Positions 51,993-59,262 of a DNA stretch of 64,000 nt are shown here, piece by piece. The stretch is from Pseudaminobacter sp047739745 (GTDB lineage: Bacteria; Pseudomonadota; Alphaproteobacteria; Rhizobiales; Rhizobiaceae). The translations under genes were made by a program, and so were the position numbers. Under the pieces are notes generated by a model. That model was not told where the DNA came from and did no database searches. It saw nothing but the letters and a program-made list of their open reading frames with translations. The stretch is from the NCBI RefSeq assembly GCF_047739745.1, contig NZ_JBLLVA010000015.1, positions 1-64,000 of the forward strand. The letters run 5' to 3'. The first letter of the stretch is position 1; each line of letters begins with the position of its first letter.

Positions 51993-52913
51993 ATGCCGAA
52001 GCTCTCCGCAAATCTCCGACCCTTCCTGGCAGCCGGATTGCTGCTTCTGTCCAGCGGGCTTTCGTCCTTGGCCGCAGAGCGCTGGGAAGAAGCCGGCAGC
52101 GGTGCCGTCGCGATATTGCCGGCGCCGGCCAAGGCGGAGGGGGTGGTCGGCGGTTCGCTCGTCTGCGCCGAACAACGCTGGAATTTGCGCCTGCGCCGCG
52201 AGGAAACTGGACCGGCGGGGTTCCTCGAGCGACAGGGCAAGATTTCCGTCGACGGCCAAACATTCGCGGTCGGCGTCAAGACAGAGCCCAGTCATATGAC
52301 CGCCTCCGTGACGGCAGAGATGCTCGAAGCGTTGAAACGGGGCGGCAGACTTTCTGTTTCGGTTGAAGGTGGCGGACCTTCCGTCGATGCCGTCTTTTCG
52401 CTGAAAGGCTCGCGCGCAACAATTGAAGCGGTCGCGCCAAAATGCAGCCAGATCGATATGTCAGCCTACAGGCAGATCGCCTTCTCGGATGCGGATCCGG
52501 CGGTGCCGCAAGCACGCGCCGCCATCACCCGCGAGATCGGCCTGTTTCGGGCGGCGACCGGCAAGCAACCGGCGATCACGGCCGCCATTCTGGATGTCGC
52601 TCCGCAAAAGCGCCTGCTGTTTGCTTCGCTCTGCGGCTCGACAAGCTACTACGGCAAGTCCGGCTGCAACATCACCGTCCACGCCAAGGAGGATTCGGGC
52701 GCATGGCGCGAGGTCTTCAACAGCGAAGGCATGAATCTCTATCTCGATCCGAACACGTCGCATGACGGCTGGCCCAACCTGATGGCGCTGCCGCTTTCGG
52801 GTGGAACGGAAGCGACACGCTGGGTCTGGAACGGCCACGCCTATGAGGTCCGCGACGAGTTGCTGGCCGAGGAGGACAGACTGGTCGAGGGCCTGCGCGG
52901 CACCACGCAATAG
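51993..52913 (+). CDS. Periplasmic hypothetical protein
   Basis: The start at 51993 gives 306 residues with a signal peptide (PFLAAGLLLLSSGLSSLAAE). The mature part has paired cysteines (SLVCAEQRW, APKCSQIDM, SLCGSTSYYGKSGCN) that suggest disulfides. The family is not recognised. Similar secreted proteins flank core genes in rhizobia. It ends 69 bases before the LysE-like gene, possibly in the same transcript. Confidence 0.7.
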   Translation: MPKLSANLRPFLAAGLLLLSSGLSSLAAERWEEAGSGAVAILPAPAKAEGVVGGSLVCAEQRWNLRLRREETGPAGFLERQGKISVDGQTFAVGVKTEPSHMTASVTAEMLEALKRGGRLSVSVEGGGPSVDAVFSLKGSRATIEAVAPKCSQIDMSAYRQIAFSDADPAVPQARAAITREIGLFRAATGKQPAITAAILDVAPQKRLLFASLCGSTSYYGKSGCNITVHAKEDSGAWREVFNSEGMNLYLDPNTSHDGWPNLMALPLSGGTEATRWVWNGHAYEVRDELLAEEDRLVEGLRGTTQ

Positions 52914-52982
52914 CGGCTCGTTGCCGCTGGCGCGGGAAAGAGGCTTCGGGTAAATTGCGCCGTTTCCAGCCGGGCGCGCAAG

Positions 52983-53624
52983 ATGACGTTCATTCCCGAC
53001 ACCGCAACCATCCTGCAATTCGCCATCGCGACCTTCATCATCTCGATCACGCCCGGCCCGGATATGACGCTGTTCGTCGGGCGCGCGCTTTCGCAAGGTC
53101 GCGCCGCCGGCTTTGCCTGCATGTCGGGCGCCTTCACCGGCATTCTCATCCACACGACGCTGGTGGCGCTCGGCCTTTCGGCGCTGATCGTCGCCTCGCC
53201 GCAGGCCTTCCTGGTGCTGAAGATCGGCGGCGCGCTCTATCTGGTGTGGCTCGCCTGGCAGGCAATTCGCCACGGTTCGGCGTTCTCGCCGGAAAGGAAA
53301 CGCGGAGCCGCCAACACGCTGTTTCAGAACTGGGCGACGGGGCTTGGCATCAACCTGCTCAATCCCAAGATCATCCTGTTCTTCATGACCTTCCTGCCGC
53401 AGTTCGTATCGCCGCACGATCCGCATGCGCCGGGCAAGCTGTTCTTCCTCGGCGTCCTGTTCATTGTGCTGGCCTTGCCGCTGACCGCGCCGATGGTGAT
53501 TGCCGCCGACAGGTTCGCCGGACTGCTGAAGAAGAACCCGAAGGCGACGCGTGTCGTGGACTATCTGTTTGCCGGAGTGTTTTCCGTCTTCGCGCTCAAG
53601 ATCCTGACGGCCCAGGCGAAATAG
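52983..53624 (+). CDS. LysE/RhtB-family amino-acid exporter
   Basis: The 213-residue membrane protein has the LysE signature near the N-terminus (FIISITPGPDMTLFVGRALSQGRAAGFACMSGA, with the conserved SITPGPD) and six predicted helices, ending FAGVFSVFALKILTAQAK. These proteins export amino acids or related metabolites. The substrate is not predictable. Its 3' end overlaps the convergent membrane-protein gene by 29 bases. Confidence 0.93.
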   Translation: MTFIPDTATILQFAIATFIISITPGPDMTLFVGRALSQGRAAGFACMSGAFTGILIHTTLVALGLSALIVASPQAFLVLKIGGALYLVWLAWQAIRHGSAFSPERKRGAANTLFQNWATGLGINLLNPKIILFFMTFLPQFVSPHDPHAPGKLFFLGVLFIVLALPLTAPMVIAADRFAGLLKKNPKATRVVDYLFAGVFSVFALKILTAQAK

Positions 53625-54072
53625 AATCTTCGCGCCAAATTCCAGCCGAGCGCCCGGCGACTAGCCAATAGGCGATGCCGCCGACCATGCCGCTGCCAAT
53701 CACCGCAAAGATCAGATGCAGTTCGAGCTCGAGCCCGTCGAACTCGGACTGGGGCATGGACGCATACCAGAACAGCCAAACGACGACCGCGCTGATGCAC
53801 CCGCCGGCGATGGCGTGGAGCAGCCAGTCGCGTCTGCCGATGATCTCCCCAAGCAGAATGGCGACCACCGACGGGAAAAAAGCGAAATAGCCGATAAAGA
53901 GCGCAACCACCGGCACCGAAACGAACATCGGTCCGGCCACGACGAAGGGCGTTTCTTCCGGGGCGAGCCCGAGAGCGCCGAGCGCCAGCAGGTTGAGGAA
54001 TGCGCTCGCAGCGAGCGTCGCGGCCGCATAGCCAAGGAGGACAATGGTAAATCTGGCCAGGATACGGCTCAC
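53596..54072 (-). CDS. Hypothetical four-helix membrane protein
   Basis: The GTG start overlaps the rlmN stop (GTGA), giving 158 residues with four membrane helices: IVLLGYAAATLAASAFLNLLAL, VAGPMFVSVPVVALFIGYFAF, AIAGGCISAVVVWLFWYA and IFAVIGSGMVGGIAYWLVAG. No family is recognised. Translational coupling with rlmN suggests steady low expression. Its 3' end overlaps the convergent exporter gene by 29 bases. Confidence 0.75.
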   Translation of the reverse strand: MSRILARFTIVLLGYAAATLAASAFLNLLALGALGLAPEETPFVVAGPMFVSVPVVALFIGYFAFFPSVVAILLGEIIGRRDWLLHAIAGGCISAVVVWLFWYASMPQSEFDGLELELHLIFAVIGSGMVGGIAYWLVAGRSAGIWREDSISPGPSGS

Positions 54073-55304
54073 GCCTCGCCGTGTCCTGCGATCATCATGG
54101 CTTCGAGCGCCAGGCGCTCGGTTTTCTTCAGGCGCTCGGATTCGGATTTGAGCTGGCCGCAGGCGGCGAGGATGTCACGGCCGCGCGGCGTGCGGATCGG
54201 CGAGGCATAGCCGGCATTGTTGATGTAATCGGCGAATTTCTCGATCGTTTCCCAGTCGGAACACTGGTAATTCGTGCCCGGCCACGGATTGAACGGGATA
54301 AGGTTGATCTTCGCCGGAATGCCCTTCAGCAGCCGGACCAGCGCCTTGGCGTCGTCGATGGAATCGTTGACGTCCTTCAGCATCACATATTCGAAGGTGA
54401 TGCGCCGCGCGTTCGACAAGCCGGGATAGGCGCGGCAGGCGGCGATCAGCTCGTTTAGCGGGTATTTCTTGTTGATCGGCACCAGAAGGTCGCGCAGATC
54501 GTCATTGGTGGCATGCAGCGAAATGGCCAGCATGACGCCGATCTCGTCGCCGGTGCGGTAGATCTCCGGCACGACGCCCGAGGTCGAAAGCGTGATGCGG
54601 CGCTTGGACAAGGATAGGCCGTCGCCGTCGGAGGCAATCAGCAGCGCCTTCTTGACCTCTTCGAAATTATAGAGCGGCTCGCCCATGCCCATCATGACGA
54701 TGTTCGAGACCTTCCGCCCCTCCGCCGGCACGATGGCGCCATCGGGCGTATCGCGGTCGGGAAAGTCGCCCAGCCGGTCGCGCGCCGACATCAGCTGCGC
54801 GAGAATTTCCTCGGCGGTGAGATTTCGCACCAGCTTCTGCGTGCCGGTGTGGCAAAAGGAGCAGGTCAGCGTGCAGCCGACCTGGCTGGAAATGCACAGC
54901 GTGCCGCGCCCTTCCTCGGGAATATAGACGGTTTCTATTTCAACCGGGCGTCCTGCCCCGCGTGCGGGAAAGCGGAACAGCCATTTGCGCGTGCCGTCGT
55001 TGGAAATCTGTTCCTCGACGATTTCCGGGCGCGCAATGGTGAAGTGCCGGTCGAGATTGGCGCGCAGCTCCTTGGAGATGTTGAACATATGCGCGAAATC
55101 GCTGACGCCGCGCACATAGAGCCAATGCCAGAGCTGCTGTACACGCATCTTTTGCTGGCGTTCAGGCACAATGCCGGCGCCAACCAGCGCTTCGCCCATC
55201 TCCGCGCGGGTGAGGCCGACCAAGGATTGCTTGACGGGCGCTGCCGAGCGCGCGCGCAGCGCGTCGCGGGCCGTGTCGGTTGTGAGATCGAGCGAGAGAG
55301 CCAT
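54069..55304 (-). CDS. rlmN: 23S rRNA/tRNA adenine-C2 methyltransferase RlmN
   Basis: The start at 55304 gives 411 residues. The radical-SAM motif CTLTCSFCHTGTQ (CxxxCxxC) is complete, followed by GMGEPLYNFEEV and the late conserved Cys in FADYINNAGYASPIRTPRGRDILAACGQL. It methylates C2 of A2503 in 23S rRNA and A37 in some tRNAs. It overlaps the following membrane-protein gene by four bases. Confidence 0.97.
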   Translation of the reverse strand: MALSLDLTTDTARDALRARSAAPVKQSLVGLTRAEMGEALVGAGIVPERQQKMRVQQLWHWLYVRGVSDFAHMFNISKELRANLDRHFTIARPEIVEEQISNDGTRKWLFRFPARGAGRPVEIETVYIPEEGRGTLCISSQVGCTLTCSFCHTGTQKLVRNLTAEEILAQLMSARDRLGDFPDRDTPDGAIVPAEGRKVSNIVMMGMGEPLYNFEEVKKALLIASDGDGLSLSKRRITLSTSGVVPEIYRTGDEIGVMLAISLHATNDDLRDLLVPINKKYPLNELIAACRAYPGLSNARRITFEYVMLKDVNDSIDDAKALVRLLKGIPAKINLIPFNPWPGTNYQCSDWETIEKFADYINNAGYASPIRTPRGRDILAACGQLKSESERLKKTERLALEAMMIAGHGEA

Positions 55305-55455
55305 GTTACCGGGTTCGAAGCTGTTCGGCCCCCTATGCGGACCTTTGCGGCGCACATATCACGAGATCGCCGCGCCGTCACCTCGGCTGCATATGGCAAC
55401 GCCGCCGGCGTTTCGCCAGCGGCTCGTTACGCTAGGACCAATCCGATGCCGTGCC

Positions 55456-55959
55456 TTACTTGCAGTTGGCGATGGAGGTCAGGGCCGCCGAAATGCCTTT
55501 CAGGGAGAAGGTGTAGTTGGTCGGATTGCCGCGCCCGGACTTCGCCGCCACCTTCATGTCGGCGCCGGCCTTCATGGCTGCGATCAGAACGGGCTCCTCG
55601 GCAGCGTTTTCCACCCAGGCCGACTTGCCGCGCGTGAACATCGAGAACGACTTGTCGCCGACGGTGACCGAAACCTTGGAATTCGCCTGGAAATCGTAGG
55701 AGGCGATGAATTGCGGCTCATAGGAAACGGACTGGCCGGGCCGCTGGCTGACGAAGAAGAAGATGTCGCCGTGATCGAGACTCGAGGGTTGCTTGTCGGT
55801 CGGCACGGTCAGCACGTAGCAAACCTTGCCGGTGTTGGCCTGGTAGCTGTAGGTGCCCCATGCGTTGTGCTGGCCTATCTTCGTGGCCGACTGGGCCAGC
55901 GAGGGCATGGCGCTCGCGACCAGCATCAGGCTCGAAAAAAGGGCAATCGATCCACGCAT
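55456..55959 (-). CDS. Invasion-associated-locus-B-like periplasmic protein
   Basis: The start at 55959, after an AGGAA site, gives 167 residues with a signal peptide (IALFSSLMLVASAMPSLAQ). The mature part has the IalB family pattern: WGTYSYQANTGKVCYVLTVPTDKQP, FFFVSQRPGQSVSYEPQF, SVTVGDKSFSMFTRGKSAWVENA and a C-terminal Cys (ANCK) that could pair with the early one. IalB-like proteins are widespread in Rhizobiales; the role outside Bartonella is unclear. Confidence 0.85.
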   Translation of the reverse strand: MRGSIALFSSLMLVASAMPSLAQSATKIGQHNAWGTYSYQANTGKVCYVLTVPTDKQPSSLDHGDIFFFVSQRPGQSVSYEPQFIASYDFQANSKVSVTVGDKSFSMFTRGKSAWVENAAEEPVLIAAMKAGADMKVAAKSGRGNPTNYTFSLKGISAALTSIANCK

Positions 55960-56271
55960 CGGCTTCGTTCCTGTCATTCGTATGTATTTGGCGTATGTGT
56001 TTCGGCGCATGTATTTGCAATGTGCGGCGGGCGGGCCCGAAGCGACCAACCCGTTTGGTTCATTTTGATTTAATCTGGGTTACCAAACCGTGAATGATCC
56101 TCGCAAAGAAGATCATTTGCACCGATCCTATCCGCCACCTGCCTTCGATCCGTCGCCGGATACTCACGCTTCGTCCCTGAAGCGAGTTGAAAACCACGAA
56201 AAAGGCGACATTTTGTCAGGCCTTAGCACGCAGACTGTCCTCCGGACACACGGAGTTGCAGGTGCGAGGGC
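55960..56271. other. Intergenic region upstream of the IalB-like gene
   Basis: This 312-base stretch should contain the promoter of the minus-strand IalB-like gene and the 3' end of the DUF1232 transcript. Short frames across it have no ribosome sites and no coding character. No structured RNA is recognised. Confidence 0.45.
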
Positions 56272-56649
56272 TCAGGCGATATCGTCAAGCGCCTTTCTGG
56301 CGGCGAGGCGATGGGCAGGGGTGACATGGGCGCGCACGGCCGCGATCGCAGTCGTCAGCACCGCAATATCGTCGGTGAAGCCAAGGCCCAGGATGATATC
56401 GGGTATGGCGTCGGTCGGCAGCACGAAATAGGCCAGCGCCCCGAAGAGGATTCCCTTGGTCCGCAGCGGCGTCCGCCGGTCGAGCGCGCAATAATAGGCG
56501 GCGACGACCTCCTCCATGAAGGGGATGTGACGTGCGGCGCGCTTGGCGGTGTGCCAGAACTTTTCGCGCACGCTCGTTTCGTCACGTTCGAAACGATGGT
56601 TTTTTTCGTCATGCTCGAAATGACGATCGAACTTGCCGGTATTGGGCAT
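56272..56649 (-). CDS. DUF1232 (YkvA-type) membrane-associated protein
   Basis: The 125-residue protein has the DUF1232 core ILFGALAYFVLPTDAIPDIILGLGFTDDIAVL, in which Pro-Asp-Ala-Ile-Pro-Asp is diagnostic. An N-terminal charged region and DRRTPLRTKG precede it. Members are small membrane-bound proteins of unknown role. It is divergent from the phosphatase gene, with a short shared upstream region of 85 bases. Confidence 0.9.
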   Translation of the reverse strand: MPNTGKFDRHFEHDEKNHRFERDETSVREKFWHTAKRAARHIPFMEEVVAAYYCALDRRTPLRTKGILFGALAYFVLPTDAIPDIILGLGFTDDIAVLTTAIAAVRAHVTPAHRLAARKALDDIA

Positions 56650-56734
56650 TCGTTGTCTCCTCTGCGCGCAAATGTGGTATTGCAGGCGAGCGGCTGCAAG
56701 ATATTCCTGGCTGCATCACCACGGCGCCGGATCG

Positions 56735-57250
56735 ATGATCGAAAAATCCCAGAAATCCATCCTATTTGTCTGTCTCGGCAATATCTGCCGCTCGCCCCTG
56801 GCCGAAGGCGTGTTTCGCGCCGTGGTCTGCGAGCGCGGCATCGAAGACGGATTCACGCTGGATTCAGCCGGCACCGGCGGCTGGCACATGGGATCGGCGC
56901 CCGATCCGCGCTCGATGGCGGTTGCGGCCGAGCACGGCATCGACATCTCCATGCAGAAGGCGCGCAAGGTGGTGCCGGCGGACTTCCAGCGCTTCGACTT
57001 GATCCTGGCGATGGACCGTTCGAATGTCGACGACCTGATCCGTATCGCACCGACGGAAGCCCGCGACCGGGTGCACCTCTTTCTTGATTTCGCAGCCGGC
57101 GAAATTGGCGACGTGCCCGACCCGTATTATGGCGGGCCTGATGGTTTCGTCTCAGTCTACCGCATGATCCGGAATGCTTCGGAACTGCTCGCCGACACGC
57201 TGGAGCGCAGGTCCGCGCCTGAGAGCGGCCAGGCCTCCTCGATGAGATAA
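56735..57250 (+). CDS. Low-molecular-weight protein-tyrosine phosphatase
   Basis: The start at 56735 gives 171 residues. The catalytic loop is VCLGNICRSPLAEG (Cys13, Arg19) and the general acid is in VPDPYYGG. This family removes phosphate from tyrosine (or arginine) in proteins and often controls exopolysaccharide tyrosine kinases. Its 3' end overlaps the convergent thpR gene by 94 bases, an unusual amount. Confidence 0.93.
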   Translation: MIEKSQKSILFVCLGNICRSPLAEGVFRAVVCERGIEDGFTLDSAGTGGWHMGSAPDPRSMAVAAEHGIDISMQKARKVVPADFQRFDLILAMDRSNVDDLIRIAPTEARDRVHLFLDFAAGEIGDVPDPYYGGPDGFVSVYRMIRNASELLADTLERRSAPESGQASSMR

Positions 57251-57750
57251 GGTCCGCCGCCGACCGAATCGCGCGATGACATCAGCACGAAGCGACTGAC
57301 CTTGAAGGGGGCGGTTGAGAAATTCCCGCGGGCCGACAGATAGCGGGCCACGTCCTCCGCCGTCGAATTGCGCAGCCGCGCCAGCGTGACATGCGGCATG
57401 AACTTGCGCGGATCGGCGGGTATGCCCAGCCGTTGGCAGATGCGCTCGATCTCGGCTTGAAGGGCAGTCAATTCCGGCGAGGCCGAAACTCCCGCCCACA
57501 CGGCATGTGGCTTTTTCGAGCCGAATGCGCCGACGCCGGCGAGTTGCAGTTGGAACGAGGGCCTGTGAACGCGATCGAGCGCGTTGGCGATCTCGTCGGC
57601 GACATGGCCTTCCACATCGCCGATGAAACGCAAGGTCAGGTGATAGTTCTCGACATCGATCCAGCGGGCTCCGGGCAGACCTCCCCGGAGCAGAGAGAGC
57701 GAAAGCGTCGCATCTCGTGGAATTTCGAGGGCGGTGAAAAGTCGCGGCAT
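57157..57750 (-). CDS. thpR: RNA 2',3'-cyclic phosphodiesterase (ThpR/LigT family)
   Basis: The start at 57750 gives 197 residues with the two HxTx motifs of the 2H family: NYHLTLRFIG (His37) and FMPHVTLARL (about residue 120). It opens 2',3'-cyclic phosphates on RNA ends. The C-terminal region (RDSVGGGPYLIEEAWPL and a Ser-rich tail) overlaps the phosphatase gene by 94 bases in the opposite direction. Confidence 0.93.
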   Translation of the reverse strand: MPRLFTALEIPRDATLSLSLLRGGLPGARWIDVENYHLTLRFIGDVEGHVADEIANALDRVHRPSFQLQLAGVGAFGSKKPHAVWAGVSASPELTALQAEIERICQRLGIPADPRKFMPHVTLARLRNSTAEDVARYLSARGNFSTAPFKVSRFVLMSSRDSVGGGPYLIEEAWPLSGADLRSSVSASSSEAFRIMR

Positions 57751-57851
57751 ACGCAGCCTCCTCGAATCGAATTCATGACTACAGCGAATCATCGATCCTT
57801 GCGGTGAGCAAGCTGATTGTTGCTCATGTCGGAGCGATGACGATTTCTCTC

Positions 57852-58496
57852 CTACGTGTTGGGTCGTCCCTCGGTGATCACGCGTTCGACGACGGGCAAT
57901 ATATGCTTGACCAGGCGCTCGATGCCGGCGGCGTTGGGGTGCATGCCATCCTCGAGCAGCAGCGTATTGTCGGCCACCACCCCATCCAGAAAGAAAGGAT
58001 AGAGCGGAACGTCGTATTTTTTGGCGAGCCTCGGATAGATGGCGTCGAAGGATGCCGCGTAGGCCGCGCCGAGATTGGGTGCGGCGCGCATGCCGGCAAG
58101 CAGCACGGGAATGTTGCGCTCTTGAAGCCGGGTCAGCATCTCGTCGAGATTCTTCTCGGTGATGTCAGGTGAAACGCCGCGCAGCATGTCATTGGCCCCG
58201 AGTTCGAGGATGACCAGTTGCGTGCCGTCCGGCACCGACCAGTCGAGCCGTGACAGGCCGCCGCTGGTGGTGTCTCCGGAAACGCCGGCGTTGGCGATCA
58301 CGACATCGTGACCGTTTGCGCGTAGCGCCGCCTCGAGCTTTTCGGGAAAGCTCTGGCCGGCATCGAGGCCATAGCCGGCCATCAGGCTGTCGCCGAAGCC
58401 GACGATGCGCATCGGCTCTGCCCTGGCGGCGGTCAATACCGCGAAAAGGGCGAGGAGTGCGACGAAAAGGAGAGAACTTGGTTGTTTGAATGCCAT
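57852..58496 (-). CDS. tesA: Arylesterase / lysophospholipase (TesA-like, SGNH hydrolase)
   Basis: The start at 58496 gives 214 residues with a signal peptide (FVALLALFAVLTAARA). The SGNH blocks are present: GFGDSLMAGYG (Ser37), GVSGDTTSGGLSR, LELGANDMLRG, and DGMHPNAAGIERL (Asp and His). It hydrolyses esters in the periplasm. It is divergent from the ABC ATPase gene, with 61 bases between them, the usual alphaproteobacterial tesA-ybbAP layout. Confidence 0.93.
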   Translation of the reverse strand: MAFKQPSSLLFVALLALFAVLTAARAEPMRIVGFGDSLMAGYGLDAGQSFPEKLEAALRANGHDVVIANAGVSGDTTSGGLSRLDWSVPDGTQLVILELGANDMLRGVSPDITEKNLDEMLTRLQERNIPVLLAGMRAAPNLGAAYAASFDAIYPRLAKKYDVPLYPFFLDGVVADNTLLLEDGMHPNAAGIERLVKHILPVVERVITEGRPNT

Positions 58497-58557
58497 GATC
58501 CAAAGCCCATATGACGACGGTCCCGCTTCTTCTTTTTCCATATAGGACAGTTCTGCC

Positions 58558-59256
58558 GTGACAGAAGCCGTCATCGACCTTTCCGACATATCGTTGACCT
58601 TGGGCACGGGGGCGTCTTCGGTGCATGTGCTGAAGGGCGTCAGCTTGAAGGTGACGTCAGGCGAGGCAACCGGCATCGTCGGGCCTTCAGGTTCCGGCAA
58701 ATCGACGCTGCTGATGGTGATTGCCGGGCTGGAAGGTGTCGATTCCGGGCAGGTGCGCATTGCCGGCGAAGTTTTGAACGGCAGAAGCGAGGATCAGGTC
58801 GCCGCCTTCCGCGGCCGCAATATAGGCATCGTCTTTCAATCATTCCATCTCATCCCCAACATGACGGCGCTTGAAAATGTCGCGGTCCCGCTCGAGCTTG
58901 CGGGTCATCGCGACGCCTTCGAGATCGCCGCGCGCGAGCTGGATGCTGTCGGGCTTGCCGATCGTGTCACGCATTATCCCGGCGAATTGTCGGGCGGCGA
59001 GCAGCAGCGCGTGGCGATCGCCCGCGCGCTGGCGCCGGGGCCACGCATCCTGATCGCCGACGAGCCGACGGGCAATCTCGACCAGGCGACCGGCCGCCAG
59101 ATCGCCGATCTATTGTTTTCCAAGGCGGCCGAACGCGGCATGACCCTGGTTCTGGTGACGCACGACCCCGTACTTGCGGCGCGCTGCACGCGCCAGGTGG
59201 CGATGCGTTCGGGGCGGATCGAACAAGCCGCGGCGGTTTCCGCTCGGGCAGGTTGA
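58558..59256 (+). CDS. ABC transporter ATP-binding protein (YbbA/LolD-like)
   Basis: The GTG start gives 232 residues. Walker A GPSGSGKSTLL (about 42-52), Q-loop FQSFHLIP, signature LSGGEQQRVAIARAL and Walker B ILIADEPTGNLD are all present. It powers the FtsX-like permease encoded six bases after its stop. Pairs of this kind act on lipoproteins or lipids, possibly related to the neighbouring TesA esterase. Confidence 0.95.
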   Translation: MTEAVIDLSDISLTLGTGASSVHVLKGVSLKVTSGEATGIVGPSGSGKSTLLMVIAGLEGVDSGQVRIAGEVLNGRSEDQVAAFRGRNIGIVFQSFHLIPNMTALENVAVPLELAGHRDAFEIAARELDAVGLADRVTHYPGELSGGEQQRVAIARALAPGPRILIADEPTGNLDQATGRQIADLLFSKAAERGMTLVLVTHDPVLAARCTRQVAMRSGRIEQAAAVSARAG

Positions 59257-59262
59257 AACAGG

